A stretch of 64,000 nucleotides of DNA from Gracilibacillus halophilus YIM-C55.5 (GTDB lineage: Bacteria > Bacillota > Bacilli > Bacillales > Amphibacillaceae), in assembly GCF_000359605.1 (NCBI RefSeq), contig NZ_APML01000019.1, positions 1 to 64,000 on the forward strand, given 5' to 3'. Shown piece after piece: positions 63,487 to 64,000 of the stretch. The notes below the pieces were generated by a model. That model had not been told where the DNA came from. It worked only from the letters and a program-made list of their open reading frames with translations, and did not search any database. The translations under genes and the position numbers were made by a program. Each line of letters starts with the position of its first letter. The first letter of the stretch is position 1.

Positions 63487-64000
63487 TTAAACTTTTCGAC
63501 TACCTATATAATTAGCAATCTTCTTCAATGTATTCTTTGCTTTAACATCAGGTAGATCATCCAACGTATCATAAGCTTTTTTTAAATACAGATCACTTAC
63601 ATTGCGCGCTTTTGTGATGGCACTGGATTGGGCGATTTGCTCAATGACTGGTTGCAGTTGTTTTTCTTCAATCTCTTCTTTTTGTGTAAAAATACGTTCC
63701 AACTCGTTTTTTATGTATGGATCCTCTAATGCATAAATGACTGGCAAAGTAATGTTTCCTTGTAACAAATCACTTCCAGCCGGTTTACCTAATTGATCTT
63801 CTGTTCCTGTAAAATCTAAGATGTCATCAATAATTTGATAGCTCATTCCAATATTATAACCATAACGAAATAAAGCTTTTTCAACCAAATCACTAGTATG
63901 GGATACTATGGCTCCAAGCTGAGAACTTGAGGATATTAACAAGGCTGTTTTCCTTCGAATTCGGCGTAAATATGTGCGAAAATTCTGATTAAGATCATAT
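63487..64000 (-). CDS. hepT: Heptaprenyl diphosphate synthase component II, 3' part (truncated by the window edge)
   Basis: HepT/HepS makes the C35 chain of menaquinone-7, which the bc complex encoded here would oxidise. Only the C-terminal 171 residues lie in the window. The reading frame is open to the right edge (DLNQNFRTYLRRIRRKTALLISSS..), so the TTG/ATG starts inside are not true starts. The second aspartate-rich motif DDILDFTG is present near 63,820. The first (DDVVDD-type) motif lies beyond the edge. Confidence 0.94.
   Translation of the reverse strand, partial: YDLNQNFRTYLRRIRRKTALLISSSSQLGAIVSHTSDLVEKALFRYGYNIGMSYQIIDDILDFTGTEDQLGKPAGSDLLQGNITLPVIYALEDPYIKNELERIFTQKEEIEEKQLQPVIEQIAQSSAITKARNVSDLYLKKAYDTLDDLPDVKAKNTLKKIANYIGSRKV

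Noticed and set aside
63487-63942. A complete 151-aa polyprenyl synthase starting at 63942
   Set aside because: The frame stays open and homologous to the right edge; this is the 3' part of hepT, with the true start outside the window.
1-64000. CRISPR array, insertion sequence, prophage or defence island
   Set aside because: No regularly spaced repeats, transposase, integrase, phage structural or toxin-antitoxin genes were seen; the gene order is that of core Bacillaceae chromosome.

Overview
The window is a low-GC Firmicutes core chromosome segment. Gene content and order point to an endospore-forming member of the Bacillaceae. A long run from the right edge leftward (hepT, ndk, cheR, aroC, aroB, aroH, hisC, tyrA, aroA, ypiA, ypiB, ypiF, qcrABC, ypjA, ypjB, ypjD, dapB, mgsA, bshA, cca, birA, panBCD, dinG, ypmB, aspB, asnS, dnaD, nth, then ponA, recU, sspM, yppE, cotD, ypsA, gpsB, rnpB, ypsC) follows the Bacillus subtilis order closely. 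Spore genes (sspM, cotD, yqfQ, ypjB) and bacillithiol synthesis (bshA) support this. The genus cannot be fixed from sequence alone; I think a halotolerant bacillus related to Oceanobacillus, Virgibacillus or Gracilibacillus is plausible, but that is inference.

Layout. 1-15 kb holds mixed housekeeping genes: a Gly/Pro/Tyr-rich protein, an alpha/beta hydrolase, yqxD, dapA behind a lysine riboswitch, a TPP-riboswitch operon (tenA-ykoE-ykoD-ykoC) for thiamin precursor salvage and uptake, a secreted CAP-domain protein, a FAD/Rieske oxidoreductase, acylphosphatase, ferredoxin, an AbrB-type membrane protein, the MsrAB repair fusion and YqfQ. 15-27 kb holds sbcCD, a Tat locus with two tandem tatA genes and one tatC, thyA-dfrA, a cell-wall hydrolase, a cold-shock gene with a structured leader, an RNase H-like gene and ypsC. 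27-34 kb holds rnpB, gpsB, ypsA, spore-coat and small spore-protein genes, recU and ponA. 34-64 kb is an almost unbroken leftward block: nth/dnaD/asnS/aspB, the dinG-pan-birA-cca-bshA-dapB run, cytochrome bc (qcrABC), the aro supraoperon, ndk and the 3' part of hepT, which runs off the right edge.

How the genes work together. The aro block supplies chorismate and then prephenate, tyrosine and histidine precursors; the trp genes that sit inside it in B. subtilis are absent here. hepT makes the menaquinone side chain that feeds qcrABC. QcrA has a twin-arginine motif and so is a probable client of the Tat genes in the same window. dapA and dapB feed lysine and cell wall (and dipicolinate in spores). 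ponA, recU and gpsB form a cell-wall and division neighbourhood.

The most notable deviations are two single-base frameshifts 1.6 kb apart (yugP-like gene and ypjA), a secreted ComEC-like metallo-beta-lactamase fold protein lacking metal ligands where ypmA would be expected, a missing bshB1 between mgsA and bshA, the duplicated tatA with a terminator before tatC, and a promoter-hairpin-cold-shock arrangement. I found no convincing new defence or mobile system: no CRISPR, no transposase, no phage block.
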